NCBI GenBank assembly: GCA_937625935.1
Contig: OW569350.1
Coordinates: 591,397 to 655,396 of the forward strand
DNA from: Tetramitus jugosus
Taxonomy: Eukaryota > Heterolobosea > Eutetramitea > Acrasida > Vahlkampfiidae
DNA length: 64,000 nt
Reading direction: 5' to 3'
Part shown: positions 29,467 through 40,657 of the stretch, one piece after another
Layout of the letters: every line of letters begins with the position of its first letter
Position numbering within the stretch: position 1 is the stretch's first letter
The notes under the pieces: generated by a model
Seen by the model: the letters and a program-made list of their open reading frames with translations, nothing else
Databases searched by the model: none
What the model was told of the DNA's origin: nothing
Made by a program: the position numbers and the translations under genes

Positions 29467-32444
29467 CTAAAATGATAGAGCTCTCACTACTTCCTTCAAC
29501 CTCTTACTCATATCATCATTCTGAGGATAGCTCAATTCGGCTGCCTGCTTGTTCACATCATCCAACTTCTGCTTGACTTGCTTTTCAAGTTTTTCCAGGT
29601 TGATGGTATCTCTTGTATCGAGATTCTGAAGCTTCTCCTTAAATGACTCTTGGAGCAGATCGACTTTGGTCATTAATTCGGAATGCTTTGCCAATTGAGA
29701 TGATATTTCCTTTTGAAACTTGTTATATGAATCCTTCATTCTTTTGGCTTGTGATGAGATGTTGGACTTGACTTGTTCCATTTTCTCGAGGTAGTTCTTG
29801 TACAGATCAGCTCGGTCTCTATCACTACAGGCAGCTAGTTCAGTCATCTTTTCATCCATGAACTCGATGACTCCTCTTTTTAGAGTTTCAATTTTCCTCC
29901 TCTTAGTTTCCATCTTCTTCTTGATTGCCGATTGCATGATGGTCATGACTCCCTGCAAAAGTTCACCTTCGTCTCCAAATTCTGAAAAGTTTGGAAAGTC
30001 AAGTGCTGGTGGAGGTGTTGACGAGATAACTTGTGAAGGATCGGATTCATCATCATTCTCTTCATCAGAGTCTACAACAGCATCTGTGATCGGTCGTTTC
30101 TTTCCTCGTCGACCTGGAGACACCTTATCGGAGAATACATGCTTTTTGATGGTGTCTGTTAGATCAAAATCGTCGAATGTTGTGTCGAGTTCACTCGTCT
30201 CAGTAAAGAGCCTTCTAGGTTTCAGTTTTGGTGCTGGCAAGATTGGTTTAGTAAATGGAGAAGGAGGTTTGGTAACATTCACAATCGATTGGAAGTTTTG
30301 CATGACGGGAGCTAATTCGTCTTCAGGACTCTCTGGTTCTTCGTCCAAAACCTTCTCTAGTTCTTCTCCAGCCAATTGCTCAGGGGTTTTTGAAATTTCA
30401 CCTCTCTTCTTTGCAGGTGGTTTGGCCTTTGCCTTGGTAGACTTGTTCACCTTCTTGGGAATAGTTTTTGCTTTGTTCTTGTCAGGCTTTGGAGTATTCA
30501 CTTCTTCTACTTCTTCTGGTTGATTAACTTCTTTTGACTTCTTGTTCCTGGTTGTGGTTCTAGTGGTTCTCTGGACTTTAGGTTTCGCTTGTTTCTTGTT
30601 TGTGGATTTAGGTTTAACTTTCTCCTCATCTAGCTGGTCTTCACCCATTTGAGCATCCGACTCCTCAACTTCTTTTTGTTCTTCAAACTGTAGTTCAGCA
30701 ATTTCATCTGATGGTTCTTTTGCTTCCAATAGCGATACACTACTCAACACATCAGGAACTGCTCCATCGTTATCTTTCTTGACCGAGAACGTTCTTAATG
30801 CGGGTGATGTCGAAACCTTGGGAGCAGGAGGAAGAGGAGGTTCATCTTGTTGTTCCAATTCTTCTCTGAACTTTTGTTTCTCTCGTTCTGCTTGGATTGT
30901 GGGAGCAACATACTTCTTAATAGTCAACAATTCTACAACAAACACACATTAGCGACGTTCTTTGATGAATAAACACATTGTGAAATACAAACCCTCTTTG
31001 GTTAATGAGATGGAGATCCATTGCTCATCGTCGTCGGCCCTGTATTCATCCTCAAGTCCTTCCAAGTCATCATTGCATTGAAGGAGGAGGGCACCAGAGG
31101 TATAGGAGAGCTTCATCGCTCTAATATTTTGGTAATCAATGGATAGTATTTCATTCTTTTTTTCTCCTGGATAATGGATGTAGAACGAGATACATTTGAC
31201 TCCAAAATCCACGAACTCCTTTTGCTTGAACTCTTGGACGTACTTTCCAATCACAACTTTCTTCGTTTGTAGTGTTGTGACCATTCGAGGGCATATTCTA
31301 CTCTTGTCTGTCAGATCATTGAACGTGTTGACAAATAATCTCAGGTCGTTCAGAAAGCCTGAGTCACCCTTGATTGATCGGAAGAGAGTTGAGATCTTTT
31401 GGTATACTTCTCTGTTCTTGGAAGGTTGGAGAAAGTCGAATATTTTCAATAGCACAGATTCAGGCATTTTGTTCCACATGTTGATCCTGGATAGTATTTC
31501 TGTGAGAGTGGCTTGCAATCCATAATCACCCGCTGTGATCAAACTCGAAGCCAGTTGACTCAACAGTTGAATGCTTGGCTCATCCACTGACGGCGCGGAC
31601 TGAGAGGAGGATTGTTGTTGATTCTGTTGAGTATTGTACAAGATCATTTTGTTGCTATCACAACTTCTGATCAGTTCAGTTACGTTCTCTCCTGCTTGCC
31701 TCCTAATATTGACATCATAGTGAGTGCAATGAATGACTCTTACAAAAGCTTTCATAAACTTTTGGCCCATCAGAGCCTTTCCACTTTCAGCAGTGAAACA
31801 CAACGAGTGCAGAGTACTGAGAAAGTTGCTGAACATTCTCTCCCATCTCACTCTCATGCGAGCTTCTTGCAAAAAGTTTCTCTCATTTTCAGAACCAGTG
31901 CTACTACCAGTTTGTTCGTCCTCTGTATGAGAGCAGTTGTTGGCATCGAGAGAGTTAAATGGCTTGTGGGTGTCGAACCACTTTTCAAACGATAGGAAAA
32001 TCTTGTGGAGTATGCTAGCAGCAGTTGATTGATGGAGTAGCACCTTGACCGAAGATTCATAATCACTGAGATTGATGATTAGCTTAAACAGAACTTTAAA
32101 ATTTTCCAAGCAGCAAATGATAGTTCTCTCTTGTTCTTTCTTGTTCGAGCTTGTAGTGGCTTTATTGGAGTCTTGATGGTGGAGAGCTTGTTGTTGAGCA
32201 GCCAGAATGGACAGAATTTTTTGAGCTACTTGTGCATTGAAGTGAGCTTTAGCATCTTTCTCTTCAATAAGTTTGTTGTGAGTGTAGAAGAGCTCTAGAT
32301 TGGCACATAGCTTATTCTCTGGAGAATTGAACACGTCCTTTATCTTTTTGGTGTTGATATGTCAGGGATGATGATTAGGATTTGGGTTGTGAAAGAAAAA
32401 GCCATGTTAGTGTATCTTACCTCTATTTTGCTTGTACTCGACAT
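29467..32444 (-). CDS. SYCP2-like meiotic chromosome axis protein (candidate)
   Basis: Three exons, 32444-32421, 32343-30993 and 30932-29467, with introns of 77 nt (GTAAGA) and 60 nt (GTTTGT...TTGTAG); the joins give 946 residues in frame starting MSSTSKIEIKDVFN. Residues 10-330 are helical with ARM-like repeats. Residues 350-455 look like a PH/Spt16M-type beta domain (VDFGVKCISFYIHY, MKLSYTSGALLLQC). Residues 460-780 are a disordered basic/acidic linker, and about 785-946 a coiled coil. This order is that of SYCP2/Red1-type axis core proteins, which scaffold meiotic chromosomes and recruit HORMA proteins. No single motif proves it; an unrelated ARM plus coiled-coil protein is the alternative. 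Confidence 0.5.
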
Positions 32445-32587
32445 TTTTTGTATTGTTTCGGTTGGTTATTTGGTTTTTTCTCATACAAAATCTCTGACAA
32501 ACTGTCTCAAGCTGTAGCGGCGAACTTTTGGCGGTTGTCAAGCGTCCTACTTTACAATTGTTAATTGAACGTTCATTCGCGCCACCG

Positions 32588-33819
32588 ATGACCTCAAGAA
32601 ACGCTTCAGAGAACTACGATCCCTGTCCAAAAAATAAAGTGAAGACAAAAATGGGAAAGAAGAATAAGAACAAGAAAAATTCAACCCGGATCACAGTGGA
32701 TCAACCTCCTGTTCCCGTGGAAGAAATCCCTGAAGAAATTCAGAGTGAGAACCCTGTAGAATTGGTCTCCGTCGAGGAAGTCAGTGAGGAAATAGTGCAC
32801 TCCTCAGAGATTCCTGAAGAGACCATCGAAACTGAACAAGGAATGACCGAGATCGAAAATTCCTCGAACGAGGATGAAGTAACTCCAGAAAACATAGAAG
32901 AGCATTCAGAGAGAAGCTATGAACTTTCGGAGTCTACCTCCCAAGTTGAGGAAACTGTGGATACAGTTGAAGCCATAGTTGAAGTTGAAGCAACTACAAT
33001 CTCTTCTCCTTCTTCTCCCTCTAATCAGCTCGTAACATCGAGAATATCACAATCTCCTTCCACTCTTTTCTCGACAAAGAAGCCCTCTGTTTCACCCATA
33101 CCCCTAGTGTCATAAAGAGTGATGTTAGAACTTTGTTGAAAAGGTTTGATTCACCGCTCGAGGATGTAAAGGCCGCAGAGGACTTGTGCTCTTTATGCTT
33201 GTTCCAGGCCAATCGAACCAATATTCTCGACACAGGAATTATCACCACTCTAGCTCTCTCTTTGAAGACAAAGAGCAATAGATTCAAAGGGATATGTGCT
33301 CGTACACTGCAATTGTTCGCACAAGATGGTGGAGAGGCTTGCCTCCAAATGAAGCGATCGAATCTTTGTAACTCTCTTCTCGAGTTGTTGGCCAAGACTG
33401 ATGATTTAGGAGTTCAAGTACCTGTTGTAGGATTGATATATTGGCTGCTTCAGAATCCCGATTGCAAGAAGGAATTCTTTGACTTGGGCGCTGAAACATA
33501 TTTGAGGGACCTCAACGACAGAGTTCACGATCCAACTCTGGCCAAATATCTAGCATACGCTCTAAATTCTTTTCACACTAAAGTTAAGAGTAGGGAAGAG
33601 CTATTGAACGAAATATTATCAGCTCCAATCAGAACAGATTCATTTGTTGGAGCTCAAAACACCAGCCATGTTGAAAGTTTCAGACCTAGCTTTGAGGTAT
33701 ACGCGACTCCTTCTCCGCGACATTTCTTCAATTTGTTCAAGACTCCAGCCCCATCAACCAACGATTCGAGAACATATGGCTCAGAAGCAAGGCGATTAGA
33801 TTTTTCAATCTCAAACTAA
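32588..33819 (+). CDS. Glu-rich protein with ARM-like C-terminus
   Basis: Two open frames, 32588-33115 and 33133-33819, that join in frame if an 86-nt intron is removed (33032-33117, donor GTAACA, acceptor ATAAAG), giving 381 residues. The donor is weak, so the exact join is uncertain. Residues 1-40 are basic (KMGKKNKNKK), 45-150 acidic and low-complexity. From about residue 150 on there are helical repeats with the hydrophobic pattern of armadillo repeats (GIITTLALSLKTKSNRFKGI, VPVVGLIYWLLQNPDCKKEF). Probably a protein-interaction scaffold; no family recognised. The start is 143 bp from the divergent SYCP2-like gene. Confidence 0.55.
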
Positions 33820-33860
33820 ATGTAACCAGTAAAATTTACATCGAGACAAAACATTCAGGT

Positions 33861-34391
33861 TCATTTCCAAGAATCCAAAATGGAAACTACTCCATCCTTC
33901 ATATTCAATCGAGCAATTTCTCTTGCATCAGTATTGAAATTAGTCTGAGCATTCTTGTCAGCACCTCTGCTCAGCAAATATTTTACAAGTGTTTCATTGC
34001 CATGGCTACATGTTAAATGCAACGGAGTAAACTTGTACTTGTTTGTGACCTCCAATACACCTGGTACACAAGCATCAATCAACTCACCCAAGAATTCAGC
34101 ATCCATACTCTCATTCAGGCAAGCATAATGAATGATCGTGTTGCCTCCATCATCACCAGACGATAACAATTTTTTGCCTTCTTCCGAGACAGCAAAGTAC
34201 CTTTCAATTAGATAGCGGATCAATTGCTTACATGTCTCAAAGGGAATGTTTCTAGTGACGAGCAACTCGTGAACCAAAGTTTTGTCTTGTTTATTTTTCA
34301 AGAGAGCCTGTGATGCGGATAATGAGTGGATATTCTGCTTTATTCTTTCAATATCCTTTCCTTGTCTTATACTCAAGTTCAATTGATCCAT
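33861..34391 (-). CDS. Ankyrin-repeat protein
   Basis: A 176-residue protein; the ATG at 34391 was chosen because the frame further upstream overlaps the divergent gene and reads as non-protein. Residues 75-175 hold two to three ankyrin repeats: GGNTIIHYACLN, then KYKFTPLHLTCSHGNETLVK and YLLSRGADKNAQT. The N-terminal 70 residues are helical. Ankyrin repeats bind other proteins; nothing here shows the partner. It is divergent from the membralin gene 119 bp away and convergent with the ARM-like gene. Confidence 0.75.
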   Translation of the reverse strand: MDQLNLSIRQGKDIERIKQNIHSLSASQALLKNKQDKTLVHELLVTRNIPFETCKQLIRYLIERYFAVSEEGKKLLSSGDDGGNTIIHYACLNESMDAEFLGELIDACVPGVLEVTNKYKFTPLHLTCSHGNETLVKYLLSRGADKNAQTNFNTDAREIARLNMKDGVVSILDSWK

Positions 34392-34510
34392 TGTTGTTTG
34401 TTTGTCCTTTCGATCGAAAGAGGAGAAACAAAGATCTTTTCTCCGCGATCCGCAGTTCCTTGAAACAAACTTTCCAAAGATTGAATGACAACAACAATCA
34501 AACAACATTG

Positions 34511-36334
34511 ATGCAACAATCAACAGAGCGAGCAATCGCAATTTTTCGGTGGCTCTTTGGAAAATCACTCTTGCTCACTACAATTCTAGAAAAGTTTCTC
34601 TTTGCTGCTTCCATCTTTCTGCTCTGCATGCTTGTCATTTTGCATGATCAGTTTGTTTTTGAGCCGAGACTGCCACTATCACCAACAAGCATCAATCACA
34701 ACCACTTTAGTCCTCTCGTCCCTAATAATAATAATAATAGCAACATCAGTAATAGTACTTTGCATAGTCACTATGCAAGCTTTCATGAAACCTGTCTGGG
34801 TCAATACATTTGTCAACAAAGGATGAAGGAGCAAAGAGATCCATTTTTAGATTGTGAAAAATTGTTGAAGGAGGAGTTGATGATTATTCGAATGTATATA
34901 AGAGGACCCTTGGATCATTTTTATGGCGCCCAATCGTCATTTCAATCAAACAACAATAATGGTAGTCACAGCAGCACGAATACAACAATTTCTGATCCTT
35001 CCAATATGACCACTGATTCAAATATAAATGTTGAAACAACAATTACTGAACAGTTTCTTAGTGTGAATGACTCCATGGCTAGTGATATCAACAATGATAC
35101 AAGTCAATCTCGCAACGAGAAGGATAAGTACAACAATCATACTTATGCGAGTCAGGATCAGTCGATTCAATCAAATCCTATTGTACAGAGTTTAAATAGA
35201 TGGAGGAGAAGAGTCAATGTTGCTTTGAATGATACGTCATTAGTCGTGTTCTCTCAAGAAAAGGGATTATTGTACTTGACAAAAGATATGAAAGATCGAT
35301 TGAATATCACAAGAATGGATGTAACGATTGAGCCATGGAATTTTGATTGTTTTTTAAACCGATCCATCAACTTCAATTTATTGTATAGGACAATTCAGTT
35401 GCCATTCATTGGTTCGAACCGTGAATTGCAACGATATTTTCATTTGTTTGTGGGTCTCACTGTGGGATATGACACAATATTTGTTAACGAACTGATGAGA
35501 TATTCAAATAGTACGGGGGTAGCATTTTGCCAACTGTATGACGAACTTTATCATTTAGGCTTCATGAAAGAGACGTTTGATCGGGAGTATAGTATGAACA
35601 CTTTTGTTTGGCTATTATTCAAATTGGCGAGATCACCTCTTCTCTTGTATGTTATGACTTTTTTGATCACATATTATCTGTTGAGACGCACGCAACAGAA
35701 TATACTTTTATTTGCTATACAAAGTCAGCAAGTTCTGTGGTCTGTCTACTCTGGACATCTCTCTGCAGCAAGAATGGTCAGAGTGATATCGAAGAATGCC
35801 TTTCAAAATTTTCTATTCATACCATTGATACTTGGCTTTATTGGGTTTATATCAATGTATTATCAAGATAGATTCACGGCTGTAGCTGTTTTGTCTATCA
35901 TTTGGCTTTTCCAAACGTTCATGATGTTTGGTGTCACATCAGCATCAAAATCAATTCTTCCTTGGATATTCCACTTTTACATGGTGATGTATATCCACTA
36001 TACAATTCGTTATCCTTTTGGATTTACCTATTTTATAAGTCTGGTGATTACATGTCTCGTGTTGCACTCGATTCTTTTGTTCTGGAACAAGTTCGAGTAC
36101 TTCCGTGTGCAGAGAACTCATCCCCTATTGACTGGTGTAAATGCACCAGGTCTACAACCCGTTGTTGGTCAAGCATCTCAATTTACCATACGGTTCCATC
36201 CTGCGGCAGCTCAGTCCATTAATGTCAATGTAGGCGGAATGGGTCGTAATGTTCAAATCCAGCTACGAGTGCAACAACCTCAGCAAAATAGATCAAACGA
36301 AATTCAACCAACCACAGACACCGGTTCAGAATAA
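34511..36334 (+). CDS. Membralin (TMEM259 family)
   Basis: A 607-residue polytopic membrane protein. One TM segment lies near residues 28-50 (FAASIFLLCMLVIL). A large lumenal region follows (residues 55-360) with several N-x-S/T sequons and GQYICQQRM. Then come at least five membrane segments between residues 365 and 530: SPLLLYVMTFLITYYL, FLFIPLILGFIGFI, VLSIIWLFQTFMMFG, FHFYMVMYIHYTIRYPFG and ISLVITCLVLHSILLF. The order and the Y-H-Y/F motifs match membralin, an ER membrane protein linked to ER-associated degradation. The start at 34511 is the first ATG clear of the divergent ankyrin gene and leaves a short cytosolic lead, as in the family. Confidence 0.78.
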   Translation: MQQSTERAIAIFRWLFGKSLLLTTILEKFLFAASIFLLCMLVILHDQFVFEPRLPLSPTSINHNHFSPLVPNNNNNSNISNSTLHSHYASFHETCLGQYICQQRMKEQRDPFLDCEKLLKEELMIIRMYIRGPLDHFYGAQSSFQSNNNNGSHSSTNTTISDPSNMTTDSNINVETTITEQFLSVNDSMASDINNDTSQSRNEKDKYNNHTYASQDQSIQSNPIVQSLNRWRRRVNVALNDTSLVVFSQEKGLLYLTKDMKDRLNITRMDVTIEPWNFDCFLNRSINFNLLYRTIQLPFIGSNRELQRYFHLFVGLTVGYDTIFVNELMRYSNSTGVAFCQLYDELYHLGFMKETFDREYSMNTFVWLLFKLARSPLLLYVMTFLITYYLLRRTQQNILLFAIQSQQVLWSVYSGHLSAARMVRVISKNAFQNFLFIPLILGFIGFISMYYQDRFTAVAVLSIIWLFQTFMMFGVTSASKSILPWIFHFYMVMYIHYTIRYPFGFTYFISLVITCLVLHSILLFWNKFEYFRVQRTHPLLTGVNAPGLQPVVGQASQFTIRFHPAAAQSINVNVGGMGRNVQIQLRVQQPQQNRSNEIQPTTDTGSE

Positions 36335-36498
36335 ATGAGTTCAGAAGGTGATGAAAGTCGCCTGCGTTTTGCAGAAATTTTAGCAAGAAAGAATTCCTCT
36401 TGTTTACAAGTACGCATTTTAATAAAAGTAAGGTCTGAAACTCACTTTTTATGTTTTGAATTTTCGTATGTACATGGGATTGATTCTGCTCACAGACA

Positions 36499-37818
36499 TT
36501 AATCGGATGAGGCCGCCAAAGTGCTTAAAGTAGGTAAAAGGGGATCAGGTGGACCTGAGAACTTGGTTTGGATAAATGTTTTGATAATACCTTTCTCCTT
36601 GGCATCAAAGTACTTGTAAACAAGAGGAACATCTTCCAACTGGAATCTATGAGTGAGAATAGTCTTGAAGGCATTATCCAACTTACCTGTCTGAATACAC
36701 TTGGAGAGAATATTCTTCCAATATTTTTGAACTGGAGCTTGACCACCGCCAATCAAGCGAATACCTTTTTCCATGATACCACCAACATTGAGATGGTTGG
36801 TGTAAGCAGCATAGTCTGCAATCAGTACAATAATTCCAAACTTTTTGACCAACTTGATCATCTCATTCAGTACTTCACTGGAATCGGTCTCCAAACCGAC
36901 TGCTCTCTCGACCTTGTGCAAGAGAGTCTTGGTGTATCGGAAACCTGCACAATCGATGGCTCGATCGATTCCACCTGGACAAATTTCCTGAATAGTTTTA
37001 ACTGGATCTTGCTTATCAAAGTTGATAGTTTCTGCATCGAGAAAGTCCTCAGCACGTTTCAAACGATCTGGTACGTCGTCGATTACAATAACTCGCGAAG
37101 CACCCATAATTTTCGCCCAGGCACAGCATAACAAACCAATCGGTCCTGCTCCCCATATTCCTACGACCTGATCTTTCTCTATCTTTGCTTCTACACATGC
37201 ATGATAACTGGTGCATAGGACATCACTTAAATAGAGGCCTTTTTCATCTGGAACATCATCAGGCAAAGGAAGCAAGTTCACATCACCGAATGGAACTCGA
37301 ACATACTCAGCCTGACCACCAGCAAATCCACCACAAAAATGCGAATATCCGAAGATACCGGCAAAGCGATGGCCATACAGATCATTCATTAGCTTGGAAT
37401 CATTGGTAGTGTCACACATGCTCGACAAACCTTTCTTGCAGTACTCACATTTCCCACAGGCAATTTGGAAGGAACAGACAACTCTTTGACCCACCTTTAA
37501 TTTGCATTCAGGTCCTACTTCATCCACGATACCACAGAACTCATGACCCAGAATATCTCCTGACCTCATCTCAAAGATTTCCTTGTGGTACAAGTGAAGA
37601 TCAGATCCACAGACAGTTGTACCTGTTATTTTGACGATGGCATCTTGAGGTTCAGTAACAGCTGGTACCGGTGTATCAATGACACGAACATCCTTATCCC
37701 CAAACCATGCTACAGCCTTCATGGTCTCACCCTTGCGAGTTTTGTACTCGGCGGTTGTGGAGGTGGGAATATCGCCTCCCAACATCTTCTCATAAACGTT
37801 GCTCAATAGGTTTGCCAT
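36499..37818 (-). CDS. Zinc-dependent alcohol dehydrogenase (MDR family)
   Basis: A 439-residue medium-chain dehydrogenase. The catalytic zinc ligands are visible in TTVCGSDLH (Cys) and ILGHEF (His-Glu). The structural zinc loop CGKCEYCKKGLSSMC has all four cysteines. The Rossmann motif GIWGAGPIGLLCCAWAK binds NAD(P). Length and the long C-terminal half with DCAGF and GGIMEKG resemble the glutathione-independent formaldehyde dehydrogenase / sorbitol-threonine dehydrogenase-like branch. The true substrate cannot be told. The first 32 residues precede the domain and are not strongly presequence-like, so it is probably cytosolic. Confidence 0.87.
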   Translation of the reverse strand: MANLLSNVYEKMLGGDIPTSTTAEYKTRKGETMKAVAWFGDKDVRVIDTPVPAVTEPQDAIVKITGTTVCGSDLHLYHKEIFEMRSGDILGHEFCGIVDEVGPECKLKVGQRVVCSFQIACGKCEYCKKGLSSMCDTTNDSKLMNDLYGHRFAGIFGYSHFCGGFAGGQAEYVRVPFGDVNLLPLPDDVPDEKGLYLSDVLCTSYHACVEAKIEKDQVVGIWGAGPIGLLCCAWAKIMGASRVIVIDDVPDRLKRAEDFLDAETINFDKQDPVKTIQEICPGGIDRAIDCAGFRYTKTLLHKVERAVGLETDSSEVLNEMIKLVKKFGIIVLIADYAAYTNHLNVGGIMEKGIRLIGGGQAPVQKYWKNILSKCIQTGKLDNAFKTILTHRFQLEDVPLVYKYFDAKEKGIIKTFIQTKFSGPPDPLLPTLSTLAASSD

Positions 37819-38301
37819 ATTGTACTATATCAAGTCAGTGTATTGCTTTTGTTTTAGGCCCAAGAAAAACTCGTTCCTAAGTCCTTTGATTTCGATCAGA
37901 TCGCAAGTCAACCCATCCAAATTTAGATATGACCTTTCCGAAGGGTAAAAACGCATTGTTTACGGCATGAACAGCGCAACGGAGAATGAATATCAGTCAA
38001 ATACGGATATTATCAGAGATTTTCCAGCAAAGAGTGTATCAAGCGTGTGAATTCCAGTCAAAAGAGAAATGGTTCAGCCATATTCATATTGAGTGTGGAT
38101 GCCCTTCAAGAATTGGAAATGATCGTCCACCATAGCTGGATTCTTGTTCCATGAACATTAAACAGTGCTCAACTTCTTTTTGTTCGGTGTTCTCTTACTG
38201 AACAATTGAACTTGAATTGATTGAAACCTCATTCCTCAGAGGAAAGAATTTCTGCCCCCAAGGAACAAAAAAAAAGAACAACAAAAATTAACAACACTGC
38301 T
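37819..38301. other. Intergenic region between divergent genes
   Basis: About 480 bp between the alcohol dehydrogenase start and the GTPase-like gene. No gene is seen; it probably contains both promoters. Confidence 0.4.
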
Positions 38302-38939
38302 ATGGGTGCCAGACAGAGTCATCCAACGAACGCCGCCAATGATACGGCATCACAACCCGTCAATTTTTCCATTACTTTTAGTGTTCGTTCTGTGGCTCTC
38401 CAAATTGACCCTTCTCGTTCATCCTCAACAACAACAACGACACTCACGTGTCTGGATGATCAAGTCGTCTTGCCCATGGATATTTTCAATCAATGGCTTC
38501 TGGTCCAGTGGATTTTGATAGTTTTTATCATACTCCAACAATTGGAGCTGCATTCCTTTCAAGCCAATGGTTTTTTGAGACTGAGGATTATAAGCTGGAG
38601 CTTTGGGATACTGCAGGTCATGAAAGATATCTATCTTTATTGCCAATGTATATTAGAAGAACGAACATGGTTGTTTTTATGATCCGCCTTGATAAGGAAG
38701 AGAGTGTGGAGCGGTTGATTCGAATTCATTCGAATTCTAATTTTGGTGATACTTCTGCGTTCGAGATTGTTATAGCAACAGGTAAGGACCTTAAGAGAGA
38801 TAATAGGTTGAGCTACACTGCTCTGGAGTTTTGTGCAAAACACGACATTCCTTACTATGAGTGCAGTTTGAAAGACCCTATCCAACCATTTTATGTGATC
38901 TATTCTCTGTTGAATCAAGCTCGCTCAAAAAGAAAGTAG
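38302..38939 (+). pseudogene. Rab-like small GTPase, frame-broken, P-loop not intact
   Basis: Two frames. The first starts MGARQSHP (38302), with Gly2 and Ser6 as in N-myristoylation signals. The second (from 38493, open upstream to a TGA near 38450) carries PTIGAAF (switch I), LWDTAGHERY (G3), ATGKDLKRD where N-K-x-D is expected, and ECS in place of E-T-S-A. A P-loop-like KSS/LAHGYF occurs near 38465-38485, but split between two frames and without the GxxxxGK spacing. There are no C-terminal prenylation cysteines. It is either a pseudogene, a gene with unrecognised splicing, or an atypical Rab5-like protein with N-terminal lipid like plant ARA6. Confidence 0.5.
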
Positions 38940-39745
38940 TTAAGCCATTGTTTGTAACAATGGAATAAACCATTTCTTCCAATAATCGCGCGCAATTACA
39001 TGCAAACGATACATGTTTTACCTTTTCTCTCCACCCCTTCAACAAGGACATTGACTTAACATTTATCAACAATTTATTCTATCAACTGTGAAAGATACCC
39101 AAGCTTTGGTTCGTCTATCCAAAATGTATAATTTTTGCATATCTTCCTTGTAGTGTTGTCACTTTTCATAAACGATTCATTCTTTGAGAAGACCACGCCA
39201 AGGACAAACAAGAAGACAATTGCGAAAAGTTTTGCTCAATTTGTTTTGATCTGAACAACAGTCGGTTCAGTGATCGTCACGTAATACAAGAGATCCTAAT
39301 AAGCGATTGCTGCTTGAAAACGTCCATCTTGTTGAAGTTTTTTCCATGATAAGAACAGTTGCTGTATCATGAGAGCTTCCCTGATGTTGTTGAATGAGCG
39401 AGTGAGTTCCTGTTGAACGTTTTGGGTGTGGTTAGGGTTTTGCTTGATCATCATTCAACGTAACAATCTTGGGCGAAAGGAAAAACTGGATCCAGATCAT
39501 CGGTGCCTTGCAGAAGTGAGTGCATGCGGTGTCTGTGATCCTGGATTACAACAGTCGGACTCAAGGATGTTCCGCGGGATGAGCTTCCGAACAACCCTCC
39601 CTTCTCGGCTCGATCACCTTATCGGGACTTTCAAGCGTGAATTGGATATCCACACCATCCATAAAACCTCGATGCTGGACTCAATTCTTTCAACCATCAT
39701 CCATTCTTTTGACACAAAACATATCACACTACATTATCCTAACCA
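38940..39745. other. Intergenic region
   Basis: About 800 bp with no supported gene. A frame at 39426-39749 (107 codons) has no start consistent with a protein and no domain. Confidence 0.4.
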
Positions 39746-40657
39746 ATGATGAGAATCTCTATGATTGCAATCGTTGCAGTTCTGTTGTTGGCATTGGTGA
39801 CTGTCTCCCAGGCTGCCTCACAGCTCAGAAAGCAGCCTAACCATTGGGTCGCTAAGGCTGTCCAAGCCAGACGATCTGGTGATTTGTCAAAGGTCACTGA
39901 CCCAGAGGTCAAGAAGCTGATTGAAAAGTTGAACAAGGCGATTCGAGAGGCTGAAAACGCCAGAAAGATTGCTTATTCCTTCAAGAAGGGCGCCAAGAAG
40001 ACCACTGAAACTGCCACTCCAACTGAAGAGACTCTCTCTGATGCATCCATCTCCAATGGTGCTACATTGAAAGCTACAACTCATTTAAATATCCGTTCTG
40101 GTCCATGTACCACCAACTCTGTCGTCAGAGTATTGTCTCCAGGTCATACTGTAACCTTCACTGGTCAAACTGCGGCTGGATGTGGTTACACTTGGTACTC
40201 GATCAATGGTGGATGGGTCGCAAGCAACTTTGTCACTGTTGTTGGTGGAGGTGGCGGTGGAGGCGGCGGCAAGATGTCCAATGCTGATGCTTTGAACAAG
40301 GTTCGTTCTGCTGGTATAACTATTTACAATCAGATATGTCCCAATAGAAACAGTGTTAGATGCACCTCTCTGGATCAAGTCAACACTAGGACCATTGACA
40401 TGATTGTGACTCTCAAGAGAGCCTCTGGATGTCCAATTAACATCACTGGAGGAACTGAGGTTGGTCATGCAATCATTCCGTTAAGCCACGGCAATGGTTT
40501 CAAGCTAGATATCTCATTGAACTCTTGCATCAACAAGTATATCACTTCTAGTTTTCCTTACATTGGCAAAAGAGGTGATGGAGCTCTGATGTATAAGGCA
40601 TCCTCAGGAAGCATCTATGCCCACGAAGGAAACCATTGGGACATTACATATCCATAA
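39746..40657 (+). CDS. Secreted SH3b plus M15-type peptidase protein
   Basis: A 303-residue protein. Residues 1-24 are a signal peptide (hydrophobic core, then VSQAAS). A charged helical segment is followed by a bacterial-type SH3 domain at about residues 110-165: ATTHLNIRSGPCTTNSVV, GYTWYSINGGWV. A Gly-rich linker (GGGGGGGGG) leads to a C-terminal domain with TGGTEVGHA, SHGNGFKLD and a terminal GNHWDI. These fit the zinc ligands (H-x6-D and a later H) of M15-type D-Ala-D-Ala carboxypeptidase/endolysin folds. Such proteins cut peptidoglycan peptides and usually come from bacteria or phages, so a role against engulfed or competing bacteria is likely but inferred. Confidence 0.7.
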   Translation: MMRISMIAIVAVLLLALVTVSQAASQLRKQPNHWVAKAVQARRSGDLSKVTDPEVKKLIEKLNKAIREAENARKIAYSFKKGAKKTTETATPTEETLSDASISNGATLKATTHLNIRSGPCTTNSVVRVLSPGHTVTFTGQTAAGCGYTWYSINGGWVASNFVTVVGGGGGGGGGKMSNADALNKVRSAGITIYNQICPNRNSVRCTSLDQVNTRTIDMIVTLKRASGCPINITGGTEVGHAIIPLSHGNGFKLDISLNSCINKYITSSFPYIGKRGDGALMYKASSGSIYAHEGNHWDITYP

